A DNA stretch of 64,000 bases from Sphingopyxis sp. H073 (lineage in GTDB: Bacteria > Pseudomonadota > Alphaproteobacteria > Sphingomonadales > Sphingomonadaceae). A model generated the notes under the pieces. That model was not told the DNA's origin and searched no databases. It saw only the letters and a program-made list of their open reading frames with translations. Shown one piece after another: positions 45,961 to 54,986 of the stretch. Where the stretch lies: contig NZ_LNSG01000001.1 of NCBI RefSeq assembly GCF_001468395.1, positions 513,486 through 577,485 of the forward strand. The letters run 5' to 3'. The translations under genes and the position numbers were made by a program. Each line of letters starts with the position of its first letter. The first letter of the stretch is position 1.

Positions 45961-47448
45961 TTGGGGCAGGCACGCACTTCCAGACAGGCCGTCCACCGCT
46001 CCGCGGTGATCGACATCGGATCCAACTCGGTCCGTATCGTCGTCTATGAAGGCCCCGCACGCGCGCCCGCGGTGATCTTCAACGAGAAGGTCGCGGCGGG
46101 GCTTGGCCGCGGGCTGTCGACCGACGGCCGCATCGCCGCCGAGGATGCCGAACGCGGCCTTGTCGCGCTGCGCCGCTATGCGCTGCTTGCCAGGCATATG
46201 GAGGTCAAAGACCTGCAATGCGTGGCGACAGCGGCGGTCCGCGATGCCGCGAACGGTCCGGCGTTCATTGCGGCTGCTGCCGAAGCGGGACTGAATATCC
46301 GCCTGCTGTCAGGCGAAGAGGAGGCCGAGGCGGCGGGCTATGGCGTGCTTTCGGCGATCCCGGACGCGCGCGGGATCGCGGTCGACCTTGGCGGCGGCAG
46401 TCTTGAGCTCGCCGAAGTTGCCGACGGCAAGGTGGGGCGGCGTGCCTCCTTCCCGCTCGGGGTGTTGCGCTTGCCCGCGCTCCGCAAGGATGGCGAAGCC
46501 GGGTTCGAGCGCGCGATCCGCAAGATGCTGAAGGCTGCCGACTGGCCGCGCGAGGGGCTAACTGGTTTGCCGCTCTACCTCGTCGGGGGGTCGTGGCGCG
46601 CGCTTTCGCGTCTCGACCTTGAACTGACCAAGGATCCGCTTGCCGTGCTCGACCAGCACACCTTCCCGCGCACCGCGATCCGGCGACTGATTCGCGCGAC
46701 CCGGCGGCTGACGTTCGAGCAATTGCGCGCGATCCCCGGCATGGCCTCGAACCGCGCCGCCGCGCTGCCGGATGCCGCGGCGTTGCTCGCGGCGCTCGTC
46801 AACATTCTCGACGTCCCCGAGATGACCGTGTCGTCGTCGGGGCTTCGCGAGGGCTTGCTCTATCAGGCTCTCGACGCGGAGACGCGCGCGCAGGATCCGC
46901 TGATCGTCGCGGCGGAATTCGAAGGACGCCGTCTCGCCCGCTTCGCGCCGCACGGCCGCGCGATCGCCGACTGGATCGCGCCGCTGTTCGCCGGGGAGGC
47001 GCCGCAGGACAGCCGCGTCCGCCTTGCCGCGAGCCTGCTCAGCGACGTTGCCTGGTCGGCGAACCCCGATTTCCGCGCCGAGCGCGGGGCCGAGATCGGG
47101 CTCCACGGCAACTGGCGCAGCATCGACATTCCGGGCCGCGTCCTGCTGGCGCGCGCTCTTTATGCGGGCTTCGGCGGCGCCGACGCCGAATTTCCCGCGA
47201 TGGGGGCGCTCGTCAGCCCCGACCGGCTCGCGCGCGCGCGGCAATGGGGGCTTGCGATCCGTCTCGCGCAGCGGCTCACCGGCGGGGTCGAGGCGCCATT
47301 GAAGGCGAGCGGGATTGCGCTTGTCGACGGCAAGCTCAGGCTGTGTCTCGATGCCGGATGGCACCATCTTGCAGGTGAGTCGGTCGAGCGTCGGCTGCGC
47401 CTTCTCGCGCAGGCGCTGGACGCGAAACCGGAACTGGTTCTGCTTTAG
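45961..47448 (+). CDS. ppx: Exopolyphosphatase/guanosine pentaphosphate phosphohydrolase
   Basis: Hydrolyses terminal phosphates of polyphosphate and may act on pppGpp. The 495-residue actin-like ATPase-fold protein has VIDIGSNSVRIVVYE (phosphate 1 loop), LLSGEEEAEAAGYGVL and IAVDLGGGSLELAEV, followed by a C-terminal HD-like helical domain (about 300-495). The start is a TTG at 45961 with GAGG 11 nt upstream; no ATG lies before the conserved start. Six nt separate it from ppk1. Confidence 0.93.
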   Translation: MGQARTSRQAVHRSAVIDIGSNSVRIVVYEGPARAPAVIFNEKVAAGLGRGLSTDGRIAAEDAERGLVALRRYALLARHMEVKDLQCVATAAVRDAANGPAFIAAAAEAGLNIRLLSGEEEAEAAGYGVLSAIPDARGIAVDLGGGSLELAEVADGKVGRRASFPLGVLRLPALRKDGEAGFERAIRKMLKAADWPREGLTGLPLYLVGGSWRALSRLDLELTKDPLAVLDQHTFPRTAIRRLIRATRRLTFEQLRAIPGMASNRAAALPDAAALLAALVNILDVPEMTVSSSGLREGLLYQALDAETRAQDPLIVAAEFEGRRLARFAPHGRAIADWIAPLFAGEAPQDSRVRLAASLLSDVAWSANPDFRAERGAEIGLHGNWRSIDIPGRVLLARALYAGFGGADAEFPAMGALVSPDRLARARQWGLAIRLAQRLTGGVEAPLKASGIALVDGKLRLCLDAGWHHLAGESVERRLRLLAQALDAKPELVLL

Positions 47449-48635
47449 ACCTCGCTCGCGGTCGCAGTGTCGATTTCGCTCATCACCAGCTTGCCGTTCT
47501 TGACGGCGAACCCCATCCGCCCCTCGACCAGGTCGAGCGCGGCGTGGCCGAAGACGTCGTAGCGCCAGCCCTGCATCATCGGGATGTCGTCGCTGCGTCC
47601 GTTCGCGGCGAGCGCTTCCAGTTCGTCGCTGCGCGCGATCAGCCGCGCGGCGACGTTGAGTTCGCGCGCGCGAATCTTGAGGAGGAGCTTCAGCAGGTCG
47701 GCAACGAGCGCGCCTTCCTTGCCGAGCCCCGGCCCGCGCGGCGCGCGGTCGGGCATGTCCTCTTTCGCCAGCGGTTTCGCGGCGGCGATCGCGTCCATCA
47801 GCCGGCCGCCGATGTCGTTCGACTTCCACGTTGCCGACAGCCCGCGCACGCCGCCAAGGCCCTCCTGCGCCTTGGGCGGATGCGCGGCAAGGTCGGCGAG
47901 CGTCTCGTCCTTGACGATGCGGCCGCGTGGCAGGTTCTTGTTGCGCGCCTCGCGCTCGCGCCACGCCGCGAGCGACTTCAGTCGCCCCAGCACCTCGGGC
48001 TTGCGCGTCGGCACCTTGATCCGCTGCCATGCCTTTTCGGGATCGAGGGTGTAGTTGGCGGGGTCGGCGAGCTTTTCCATCTCCTCGTCGAGCCAGTGGC
48101 CGCGGCCGGTCTTGACCAGCTTCTTGAGCATCATCGGAAAGATTTTCGCGAGGTGCGTGACATCGCCGATCGCATAGTCGATCTGGCGCTTGTCGAGCGG
48201 GCGGCGGCTCCAGTCGGTGAAGCGCGCGCCCTTGTCGAGTTGCAGGCCGATCCACGCCTCGACCAGGTTCGAATAACCGACCTGTTCGGCCTGGCCCAGC
48301 GCCATCTGGCCGATCTGGGTATCGAAGATCGGGTGCGGGGTCTTGCCGGTCAGGTTGAAGATGATTTCGACATCCTGCCCGCCTGCGTGGAAGACCTTCA
48401 ATATGTCCTCATTGTCGACCATCAGGTCGAGTAGGGGCTGCAGGTCCATTCCCGGCGCCATCGGATCGATCGCGGCGGCATGGTCGCTGTCGGCGACCTG
48501 GATCAGGCAGAGTTCGGGCCAGAAGGTGTTTTCGCGCATGAATTCGGTGTCGACGGCGATGAAATCGCTGCCCTTGATGAGGTCGACAAATTCGGCGAGT
48601 GCTGCACTGGTTTCGATAAGCGGATGGATTTGCAT
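47445..48635 (-). CDS. rnd: Ribonuclease D
   Basis: 3'-5' exoribonuclease for tRNA maturation. The 396-residue protein begins with the DEDD exonuclease domain: FIAVDTEFMRENTFWPELCLIQ (D29, E31), VFHAGGQDVEI and YAIGDVTHLAKIF, followed by one or two HRDC-type helical domains (about 215-370, with SLAAWREREARNKNLPRGRIV). Convergent with ppx, overlapping by 4 nt, and divergent from aspS. Confidence 0.94.
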   Translation of the reverse strand: MQIHPLIETSAALAEFVDLIKGSDFIAVDTEFMRENTFWPELCLIQVADSDHAAAIDPMAPGMDLQPLLDLMVDNEDILKVFHAGGQDVEIIFNLTGKTPHPIFDTQIGQMALGQAEQVGYSNLVEAWIGLQLDKGARFTDWSRRPLDKRQIDYAIGDVTHLAKIFPMMLKKLVKTGRGHWLDEEMEKLADPANYTLDPEKAWQRIKVPTRKPEVLGRLKSLAAWREREARNKNLPRGRIVKDETLADLAAHPPKAQEGLGGVRGLSATWKSNDIGGRLMDAIAAAKPLAKEDMPDRAPRGPGLGKEGALVADLLKLLLKIRARELNVAARLIARSDELEALAANGRSDDIPMMQGWRYDVFGHAALDLVEGRMGFAVKNGKLVMSEIDTATASEV

Positions 48636-48727
48636 GTCCGGCCTATACCGCGACTTTGACGAAGCGGGCAGGAAAATTTACTGCGGATGAACTGGAGACG
48701 CGGAGAGGGCGAATCCGCCCTCGACCC

Positions 48728-48756
48728 TTGACAAATCGTGCGCCGCATTGCCTTAG
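48728..48756 (+). promoter_or_regulatory. Candidate promoter of aspS
   Basis: A perfect TTGACA -35 box at 48728-48733, with CCTTAG at the -10 position after 17 nt. The -10 match is weak, which is common in this group. It is about 60 nt upstream of the aspS ATG. Confidence 0.4.
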
Positions 48757-48816
48757 GCGCGGCCATATCGGGGCGTTTTCCGGCGCGCCTCTCCTGACAT
48801 TTGAAAGACGATCACA

Positions 48817-50607
48817 ATGCACGCCTATCGTACCCACACTTGCGCCGATCTTCGCGCCGCCAACGTTGGCGAGGACGTCCGCCTTTCGGGCTGGGTGCAC
48901 CGGACGCGCGAGCATGCGAACGTGCTCTTCGTCGACCTTCGCGACCACTATGGCATTACCCAGATCGTGGTGGAGACCGGCTCGGACCTTTATCCCACGG
49001 TCAATGGCGTCGGCCCCGAGTCCGTCCTGACCTTTACCGGCAAGGTCGCGGCGCGCTCGCCCGAGACGCTCAACCCGAAGCTCGCGACCGGCGAGATCGA
49101 GATCTATCCGACCGCGGTGGCTGTCCAGTCGGCCGCCGAGCGCCTGCCGCTGCCGGTGTTCGGCGAGGCCGAATATCCCGAGGAAATCCGTCTCACCAAC
49201 CGCTTCCTCGACCTCCGCCGCGAACGGCTGCACAAGAATATCGTGCTGCGCTCGAACGTGATTTCGTCGCTGCGCCGCCGGATGATCGACCAGGGCTTCA
49301 CCGAGTTCCAGACGCCGATCCTGACCGCGAGCAGCCCCGAGGGCGCGCGCGACTATCTGGTGCCCAGCCGCGTCCATCCCGGCAAATTCTATGCGCTGCC
49401 GCAGGCGCCGCAGATGTTCAAGCAGCTGCTGATGGTCGCGGGCTTCGACCGCTATTTCCAGATCGCGCCCTGCTTCCGCGACGAGGACGCGCGCGCCGAC
49501 CGTTCGCCCGGCGAATTCTACCAGCTCGATTTCGAGATGAGCTTCGTCACGCAGGACGACGTCTTCGCCGCGATCGAGCCCGTGCTGCACGGCGTGTTCG
49601 AAGAATTCGCCGATTTCGACGGCAAGGGGCGCACCGTGTCGCCGCTGCCGTTCAAGCGCATCCCGTACCGCGAGTCGATGCTGAAGTACGGCAGCGACAA
49701 GCCCGATCTGCGCAACCCGCTGCTCGTCCATGACGTGGGCGATTTCTTCAAGGGTTCGGGCTTCGGCCGCTTCGCATCGATGGTCGAGGAAGGGCAGGTC
49801 GTCCGCGCCGTCGCCGCCCCCGAAACGCACGAGAAGAGCCGCAAATTCTTCGACGAGATGAACAGCTGGGCGCAGTCGGAAGGCTTCCCCGGCCTCGGCT
49901 ATGCGACGCAGAAGGACGGCGTGTTCGGCGGCCCGATCGCCAACAACCACGGCCAGGAGGGCATGAAGGCGATCGCCGACGCGATGGGCCTCGGCCCCAA
50001 CGACGGCATCTTCTTCGCCGCGGGCGTCGAGGCGAAGGCCGCGAAGCTCGCCGGCCTCGCCCGCACGCGCGTCGCCGAACAGCTGGACCTCATCGACAAG
50101 AGCCGCTTCGAATTCTGCTGGATCGTCGATTTCCCGATGTTCGAGGCCGACGAAGAGACCGGCAAGATCGATTTCAGTCACAACCCCTTCTCGATGCCGC
50201 AGGGCGAGATGGACGCGCTCACGACCAAGGATCCGCTCGATATCCTCGCCTATCAGTATGACATCGTCTGCAACGGCGTCGAACTGTCGTCGGGCGCGAT
50301 CCGGAATCATCGCCCCGACATCATGTACAAGGCTTTTGAAATTGCCGGTTACAGCCAGCAGGACGTCGACACGAACTTTGCAGGCATGATCAACGCCTTC
50401 AAGTTCGGCGCCCCGCCGCACGGCGGTTCGGCGCCGGGCGTCGACCGCATCGTGATGCTGCTCGCCGACGAGCCGAACATCCGCGAAGTGATCGTCTTCC
50501 CGATGACGCAGAAGGCCGAGGATCTGATGATGGGCGCCCCCGCGCCGGTCAGCGAAAAGCAGCTCAAGGAACTGCATATCCGCTTGGTGGATGGTCCGAA
50601 GAACTGA
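48817..50607 (+). CDS. aspS: Aspartyl-tRNA synthetase
   Basis: Class II aminoacyl-tRNA synthetase, 596 residues. An OB-fold anticodon domain ([29 protein letters not shown]) is followed by the catalytic domain with motif 2 ([29 protein letters not shown]), a bacterial GAD insert (about 300-410) and motif 3 ([15 protein letters not shown]). In alphaproteobacteria this enzyme is often non-discriminating and also charges tRNA-Asn; no asnS is in the window to judge this. Confidence 0.97.
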   Translation: MHAYRTHTCADLRAANVGEDVRLSGWVHRTREHANVLFVDLRDHYGITQIVVETGSDLYPTVNGVGPESVLTFTGKVAARSPETLNPKLATGEIEIYPTAVAVQSAAERLPLPVFGEAEYPEEIRLTNRFLDLRRERLHKNIVLRSNVISSLRRRMIDQGFTEFQTPILTASSPEGARDYLVPSRVHPGKFYALPQAPQMFKQLLMVAGFDRYFQIAPCFRDEDARADRSPGEFYQLDFEMSFVTQDDVFAAIEPVLHGVFEEFADFDGKGRTVSPLPFKRIPYRESMLKYGSDKPDLRNPLLVHDVGDFFKGSGFGRFASMVEEGQVVRAVAAPETHEKSRKFFDEMNSWAQSEGFPGLGYATQKDGVFGGPIANNHGQEGMKAIADAMGLGPNDGIFFAAGVEAKAAKLAGLARTRVAEQLDLIDKSRFEFCWIVDFPMFEADEETGKIDFSHNPFSMPQGEMDALTTKDPLDILAYQYDIVCNGVELSSGAIRNHRPDIMYKAFEIAGYSQQDVDTNFAGMINAFKFGAPPHGGSAPGVDRIVMLLADEPNIREVIVFPMTQKAEDLMMGAPAPVSEKQLKELHIRLVDGPKN

Positions 50608-50637
50608 TCCTTGGATAACGGCCGGTCTCGCTTTTCT

Positions 50638-50714
50638 CATCATCCCGGCGCAGGCCGGGATCTCGCCGCTGCGGCGGAACGAGATGGCGAGATCCCGGCC
50701 CGCGCCGGGATGAC
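50638..50714. repeat. Palindromic repeat after aspS
   Basis: A 77-nt near-perfect inverted repeat: left cccggcgcaggccgggatctcgcc (50644-50667), right ggcgagatcccggcccgcgccggg, with one mismatch. The ends read catcatccc and gggatgaca. Each arm contains its own small hairpin (cccggc/gccggg). It lies between two co-oriented genes. Confidence 0.78.
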
Positions 50715-50721
50715 AATCTGA

Positions 50722-51594
50722 ATGGAGCAGCCACGCGAGCACCGGCAGGCGACGCCGGAAGGCGAAATCTGCTGGTTCGAATGGGGTCGGCGGGGCGAGG
50801 GCCCTTCGTTCCTCCTGCTCCACGCAACGGGCTTTCACGCGCGGTTATGGGATCAGGTGGTCGCCGCGCTTCCCGATAGCACACATGTTATCGCCCCCGA
50901 TCACCGCGGCCATGGGCGCAGCTTCAAGCCCGCCTCGCTGTCCGACTGGGCGGCGACATCGGACGCGTTGCTGCCACTGGTCGATCGCTTCGCCGGTACG
51001 CCGCTCGTCGGCTGCGGGCACAGCATGGGCAGCTATGTGCTGAGCCGCCTCGCGGCAGAGCGCCCCGACGCGTTCCGGCACATCTTCCTGATCGACCCGG
51101 TGATCATGGATCCGGTCTTCTACGCGCACGCCGCGGGCGAGCCGGTCCCAGACCCGTCCGAACACCCCGTCGCCCGTCGCCGCAACCGCTGGGACGGCTG
51201 GGAGGCGATGCTCGCAAGCTTTGCAGAGCGGCCGCCCTATGCCTACTGGCAGCCTGAAGTCCTCGCCGACTATTGCCGATACGGCCTGCTCCCCGCCGCC
51301 GACGGAGAGGGATGGGAACTCGCCTGCCCGCCGCGGCTCGAAGCATCGGTCTACCTCGGCGCCGCGCACACCGATCCCTATGCCTGGCTCGGCCGCATCG
51401 CCGCGCCGTCGACCGTCATCCGCGCGAAAAGCGGCGAGCGCGCGAACAATCTCGATTTCTCGGTGAGCCCGTCGTGGCCGGGGCTCGGTGCGCAGCTGGG
51501 TTCGGTGCGTGACGAGCAATGGGCTGAGCTCAGCCATTTCATCCCGATGGAAGCGCCGCGGCGGATCGCAGACCTGATTGCAACCGCGCTTTGA
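50722..51594 (+). CDS. Alpha/beta hydrolase
   Basis: A 290-residue hydrolase of the alpha/beta fold, cytosolic. Strand 3 has LLLHATGFHARLWDQV (oxyanion region), DHRGHGRSFKP follows, and the nucleophile elbow is GCGHSMG with S101. An Asp after strand 7 and a late His (ELSHFIPMEAP) complete the likely triad. Substrate unknown. No operon partner is clear: a repeat precedes it and 57 nt follow it. Confidence 0.88.
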   Translation: MEQPREHRQATPEGEICWFEWGRRGEGPSFLLLHATGFHARLWDQVVAALPDSTHVIAPDHRGHGRSFKPASLSDWAATSDALLPLVDRFAGTPLVGCGHSMGSYVLSRLAAERPDAFRHIFLIDPVIMDPVFYAHAAGEPVPDPSEHPVARRRNRWDGWEAMLASFAERPPYAYWQPEVLADYCRYGLLPAADGEGWELACPPRLEASVYLGAAHTDPYAWLGRIAAPSTVIRAKSGERANNLDFSVSPSWPGLGAQLGSVRDEQWAELSHFIPMEAPRRIADLIATAL

Positions 51595-51651
51595 CAGTCC
51601 CGCGGGGCTGCGATAGCCCACGCCGGGGTCGGACATCGGGGGGGGTGAATC

Positions 51652-52584
51652 ATGCTGCGTGCGTTGTTGGCTGCGACTGCCCTGTCTCTCGCGATCCCGG
51701 CGGCCGCCGAGACGCTGCCTATCGCTGGCAGCGACCCTGCGACGGCAAATGTCAACGACCTGCTCCGCGTCGCCGTCGAACGCTTCGAGGGCGCGGACGG
51801 CGCAGCGGTTGCGCAGCATCTGGAAGCCGCGCTCGGCGAGGCCCGCTTCGACGGCCGCTCCTATTATCGCATCGTCGCGCCGGAATCGGGGGCGCCGATC
51901 GACGGCCTCGTCACCGGTACGACGCGCGCCAGCGTCGACGAGGTGCCCGTGACCGAGAAGCGCAAGAAATGCACCGAATATGATCCGGCCGACAAGAAGA
52001 AGTGCGTAACGGAGATCGAGGTCGACATCCGGTGCCGGCGCCGCACGATCACCGTCGCGACGACCGCGCGGCTGGTCGCGATCAAGGATGGCTCGATCCG
52101 CTATACGCGCCCGCTCAGCGCGCGTGACCAGCAGACCTGGTGCCCCGACCGTGCCGCGTCGCGTACCGCCGACGATTATATCGAATGGGCCGAGCGCGAC
52201 CAGGTGCAGGCGATCCGCCGCGATCTGGCGCCGACGGGCTATGCGATCGACGTCCGCGTCGACGAAAATCGCAAGGGGCTCGGCAAGCCCGCGGCCGATG
52301 CCTTCAAGGAGGCGATCCGCCTGACCAAGAGCGATCCCGCCGCGGCCTGCGAAACATGGGCCCGCCTGACGCGCGACGCCGAGCCGACCGCCGCGCTCGC
52401 CTTCAACCTCGGCCTCTGCGCCGAGATGGGCGGCGATTTCGCCGCCGCGGTGGACTGGTACGGCCAGGCGCAGCGGCTGGGGTCGAAGAACCGCGATATC
52501 GGCGAAGGAATCGCGCGGATCGACCGGCACCGCCGCGCGCTCGCCGACTGGGATGCGCGCAAGCGGCTGATGGGCGTCGATTGA
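51652..52584 (+). CDS. Exported hypothetical protein with TPR-like C-terminus
   Basis: A 310-residue protein with a signal peptide (about 1-20, ending PAAA). The middle (about 50-190) includes a Lys/Cys-rich segment (EKRKKCTEYDPADKKKCVTEIEVDIRCRRR, about 102-131) with three Cys and a fourth at about 164 (WCPDR), possibly disulfide bonded in the periplasm. The C-terminal 90 residues (KPAADAFKEAIRLTKSDPAAACETWARL and LGLCAEMGGDFAAAVDWYGQAQRLG) look like TPR or Sel1-type helical repeats. I do not recognise the family with certainty. It is 69 nt upstream of a PPK2 gene. Confidence 0.75.
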   Translation: MLRALLAATALSLAIPAAAETLPIAGSDPATANVNDLLRVAVERFEGADGAAVAQHLEAALGEARFDGRSYYRIVAPESGAPIDGLVTGTTRASVDEVPVTEKRKKCTEYDPADKKKCVTEIEVDIRCRRRTITVATTARLVAIKDGSIRYTRPLSARDQQTWCPDRAASRTADDYIEWAERDQVQAIRRDLAPTGYAIDVRVDENRKGLGKPAADAFKEAIRLTKSDPAAACETWARLTRDAEPTAALAFNLGLCAEMGGDFAAAVDWYGQAQRLGSKNRDIGEGIARIDRHRRALADWDARKRLMGVD

Positions 52585-52653
52585 CCGGGTTTGTGCCGGA
52601 AACGGACACATCGCGCGCTTGGTCGATCGCCGCCGCTTGGCTAGGATAAGGCC

Positions 52654-53439
52654 ATGACCATCCAGCTCTCCGACTATGAAACCGGCGCCAAATATGCGGG
52701 CGATTATGCCAAGGACGTCGCGCTGCTCGAGGCGCGCCTCGAACGGGTGCAGGCGGCGCATATCACGCATGGCCAGCGCAGCGTCATCATGTTCGAGGGC
52801 TGGGACGCGGCGGGGAAGGGCGGGATCATCCAGCGGCTGACCGCGTCGCTCGACCCGCGCTATTTCGAGGTATGGCCGATTGCGGCGCCGAACGAAGAGG
52901 AAAAGGCGCGCCATTTTCTGTGGCGTTTCTGGAAGCGCCTGCCGGGCAACCGCGAAATATCGATCTTCGACCGCAGTTGGTACGGCCGCGTCCTTGTCGA
53001 GCGCGTCGAGGGCTATGCGAGCGAGGCCGAGTGGCGCAAGGGTTATGACGAGATCAACGAGTTCGAGGCGCAACTGACCGGCAGCCATACCAATCTGGTC
53101 AAGCTGTTCGTCCACGTCACGCAGGAGGAACAGGACAAACGCTTCGCCGACCGGCTCAACGATCCGTGGAAGCGGTGGAAGACCGGCGCCGACGACTATC
53201 GCAACCGCTCGAAACGCAAGCAATATCTGGCGGCGATGGAGGATATGTTCCAGCAGACCGACACGCGCTGGGCGCCGTGGACGGTCATCGACGGGAACAA
53301 CAAGAAGGCGGCGCGCATCGCAGCGATGAGGCATGTCATCGAGACGCTGGAGGCGGCGGTGCCGATGACCCCGCCCGATCTCGACCCCGCGCTGGTCAAG
53401 CTCGCGCACAAGGCGTTCGGTTATTCGCCGAAAAACTAG
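52654..53439 (+). CDS. ppk2: Polyphosphate kinase 2 family protein
   Basis: Uses polyphosphate to phosphorylate nucleotides (nucleoside diphosphates or monophosphates, depending on class). A single-domain 261-residue enzyme with Walker A GWDAAGKGG (49-57), FDRSWYGR (Walker B/lid region) and VERVEGYASEAEWRKGYDEINEFE. It adds a polyphosphate-consuming, nucleotide-making branch to the ppk1/ppx pair about 5 kb away. Its class cannot be assigned safely by eye. Confidence 0.92.
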   Translation: MTIQLSDYETGAKYAGDYAKDVALLEARLERVQAAHITHGQRSVIMFEGWDAAGKGGIIQRLTASLDPRYFEVWPIAAPNEEEKARHFLWRFWKRLPGNREISIFDRSWYGRVLVERVEGYASEAEWRKGYDEINEFEAQLTGSHTNLVKLFVHVTQEEQDKRFADRLNDPWKRWKTGADDYRNRSKRKQYLAAMEDMFQQTDTRWAPWTVIDGNNKKAARIAAMRHVIETLEAAVPMTPPDLDPALVKLAHKAFGYSPKN

Positions 53440-53494
53440 GTTTACCGGCCGCCGCGCCTAGCCAATCGGCGCCCCCGTTGCTACATGGGGTGGA

Positions 53495-54031
53495 ATGAGC
53501 CGCGCCAAGAGATCCGACGACTGGGGTTTTCCCCGCTGGCGCCCCTATGGCTCGTCGCGCGAGACGCAGAAGGTCCGCCTGTGCGATCGCCACGGTTGCA
53601 CCAATCCCGGCAACTGCCCCGCGCCCAAGTCGCCGAACAGCCCCGAACGCTGGTATTTCTGCGAGGCGCACGCCGCCGAATATAATCGCGGCTGGGACTA
53701 TTTCGCTGGCCTTTCCGCCGAAGACGCTGCGGCGCGCGCCGCCGAAGAGGCGCAGGGCGCCCGCAGCTACGCCCGCGCACAGCATTATGCCTGGGGCGGA
53801 TCGGGCGATGGCAGCCGCAGCGCCGACGAGATGCGCGCGCTCGAACTCCTCGGCCTCGACCCCGACGCCGATTTCGACGCGACGAAAAAGGCGTGGCGCG
53901 CCTATGCCAAGGAATGCCATCCTGACGTGAAGCCCGGCGACGCGGATGCTGCAAGGCGCTTCGCGGCAGGGCAGGCTGCGTTCGAGGTGCTCAAGCAGGC
54001 CGAAGAGCGGAAGAGCTGGAAGCCGGCTTAG
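53495..54031 (+). CDS. J-domain protein with N-terminal Cys/His motif
   Basis: A 178-residue co-chaperone-like protein. The J domain is at the C-terminus (about 112-175: EMRALELLGLDPDADFDATKKAWRAYAKECHPD) with the HPD motif at 142-144, needed to stimulate Hsp70 ATPase. The N-terminal half holds Cys/His residues in a possible zinc site (C30, C35, C41, C56, H59). There is no Gly/Phe region and no DnaJ zinc finger, so it is a type III J protein. Similar proteins occur in other alphaproteobacteria; its client is unknown. Confidence 0.88.
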   Translation: MSRAKRSDDWGFPRWRPYGSSRETQKVRLCDRHGCTNPGNCPAPKSPNSPERWYFCEAHAAEYNRGWDYFAGLSAEDAAARAAEEAQGARSYARAQHYAWGGSGDGSRSADEMRALELLGLDPDADFDATKKAWRAYAKECHPDVKPGDADAARRFAAGQAAFEVLKQAEERKSWKPA

Positions 54032-54044
54032 GCTGGCCAGCTTC

Positions 54045-54077
54045 ATCACCCCGAATCCAGCCCAGGATGACGAATGA
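54045..54077. repeat. Possible truncated palindromic element
   Basis: Reads tcaccccgaatccag then cccaggatgacgaatga. Its right end, aggatgacgaatga, matches the right end of the ndk-downstream repeat (agggtgacgaatga) except for one base, but the pairing arms are lost. It may be a decayed relative of the neighbouring elements. Confidence 0.35.
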
Positions 54078-54099
54078 CCGCAAACGACCGAAATAAGCA

Positions 54100-54184
54100 G
54101 TCGCCCCCGCGCAGGCGGGGGCCGCAGTCGGTTTACGCTGCGCAGGAAAAGGCCGATGGCGGCCCCCGCCTTCGCGGGGGCGAC
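54100..54184. repeat. Palindromic repeat between the J-protein gene and mtgA
   Basis: An 85-nt inverted repeat: left gtcgcccccgcgcaggcggg (then gg ccgcagtcgg), right ccgatggcgg then cccccgccttcgcgggggcg ac, with a few mismatches. Each arm folds on itself (cccccgc/gcggggg). It is located between convergent genes and could also act as a bidirectional terminator. Confidence 0.72.
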
Positions 54185-54223
54185 GATTATTGGTAACGAC
54201 CGCTTCCCACCCCCAAGCAGACG

Positions 54224-54931
54224 CTATTTATAGATACACCCATCCAGCCCATCGCGCCGTACGATTCCGATCCGCGCGCGGATCGAATTGCCATAGCGTC
54301 GCGTGAAGCCCGATGGGCTCACCGCCTCGCGCTTCTTCGGCAGCGGCAGGATCGCGGCGATGCGTGCGGCCTCCTGCGGGGTCAGCTTGCCGGCGCCATG
54401 CTTGAAATAGCGCTGCGCCCCCGCCTCGACGCCATAGGTGCCAAGCCCCGTCTCGGCGACGTTGAGGTACACCTCCATGATCCGCCGCTTGCCCCATATC
54501 TTCTCGATCAGGAAGGTGAACCACACCTCGGGCACCTTGCGGATATAGCGCGTCCAGCCGCTGCCCTGCCACAGGAAGACATTCTTCGCGGTCTGCTGGC
54601 TGATCGTCGATCCGCCGCGTATCCGCTTGCCCTTGGCGTTGCGCTCGATCGCCTGTTCGATCGCCGCGCGGTCGAAGCCGTCGTGGCTGCAGAACTTGCC
54701 GTCCTCGGCGGCGATCGCGGCGCGCACCATGTTGCGGTCGATGTTCGACAGGCTGGTCCAGTCCTTGGTGATGCCGTTGCCGTCGGTCAGCATCGTGATC
54801 GTCACCGGCGGCGGCACGACAGCATAGATCAGCACCCAGACGACCGAGATCGCGATGAACCAGAGCAGCCATTTGATGGGCCGGAGATACCAGGGGAGCT
54901 TGCGCGTCTTCGCGCGGGATTTCGTTGCCAT
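54224..54931 (-). CDS. mtgA: Monofunctional peptidoglycan glycosyltransferase
   Basis: Polymerises lipid II into glycan strands without a transpeptidase domain. The 235-residue protein has a basic N-terminus, one membrane anchor (about 20-40) and a GT51 domain with MVRAAIAAEDGKFCSHDGFD (catalytic E76), RIRGGSTISQQTAKNVFLW and LNVAETGLGTYGVEAGAQRYF. The length is typical. Probably a single-gene unit: repeats lie on both sides. Confidence 0.95.
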   Translation of the reverse strand: MATKSRAKTRKLPWYLRPIKWLLWFIAISVVWVLIYAVVPPPVTITMLTDGNGITKDWTSLSNIDRNMVRAAIAAEDGKFCSHDGFDRAAIEQAIERNAKGKRIRGGSTISQQTAKNVFLWQGSGWTRYIRKVPEVWFTFLIEKIWGKRRIMEVYLNVAETGLGTYGVEAGAQRYFKHGAGKLTPQEAARIAAILPLPKKREAVSPSGFTRRYGNSIRARIGIVRRDGLDGCIYK

Positions 54932-54986
54932 GCGGGCAAACTAGCCGCTAGCGAGGTGGTGGCAAGCGGGCACGGCATATAATAAT

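Noticed and set aside
48643..50838. A 731-codon minus-strand frame opposite aspS
   Set aside because: aspS motifs are complete on the plus strand; the antisense frame has no start context or domain.
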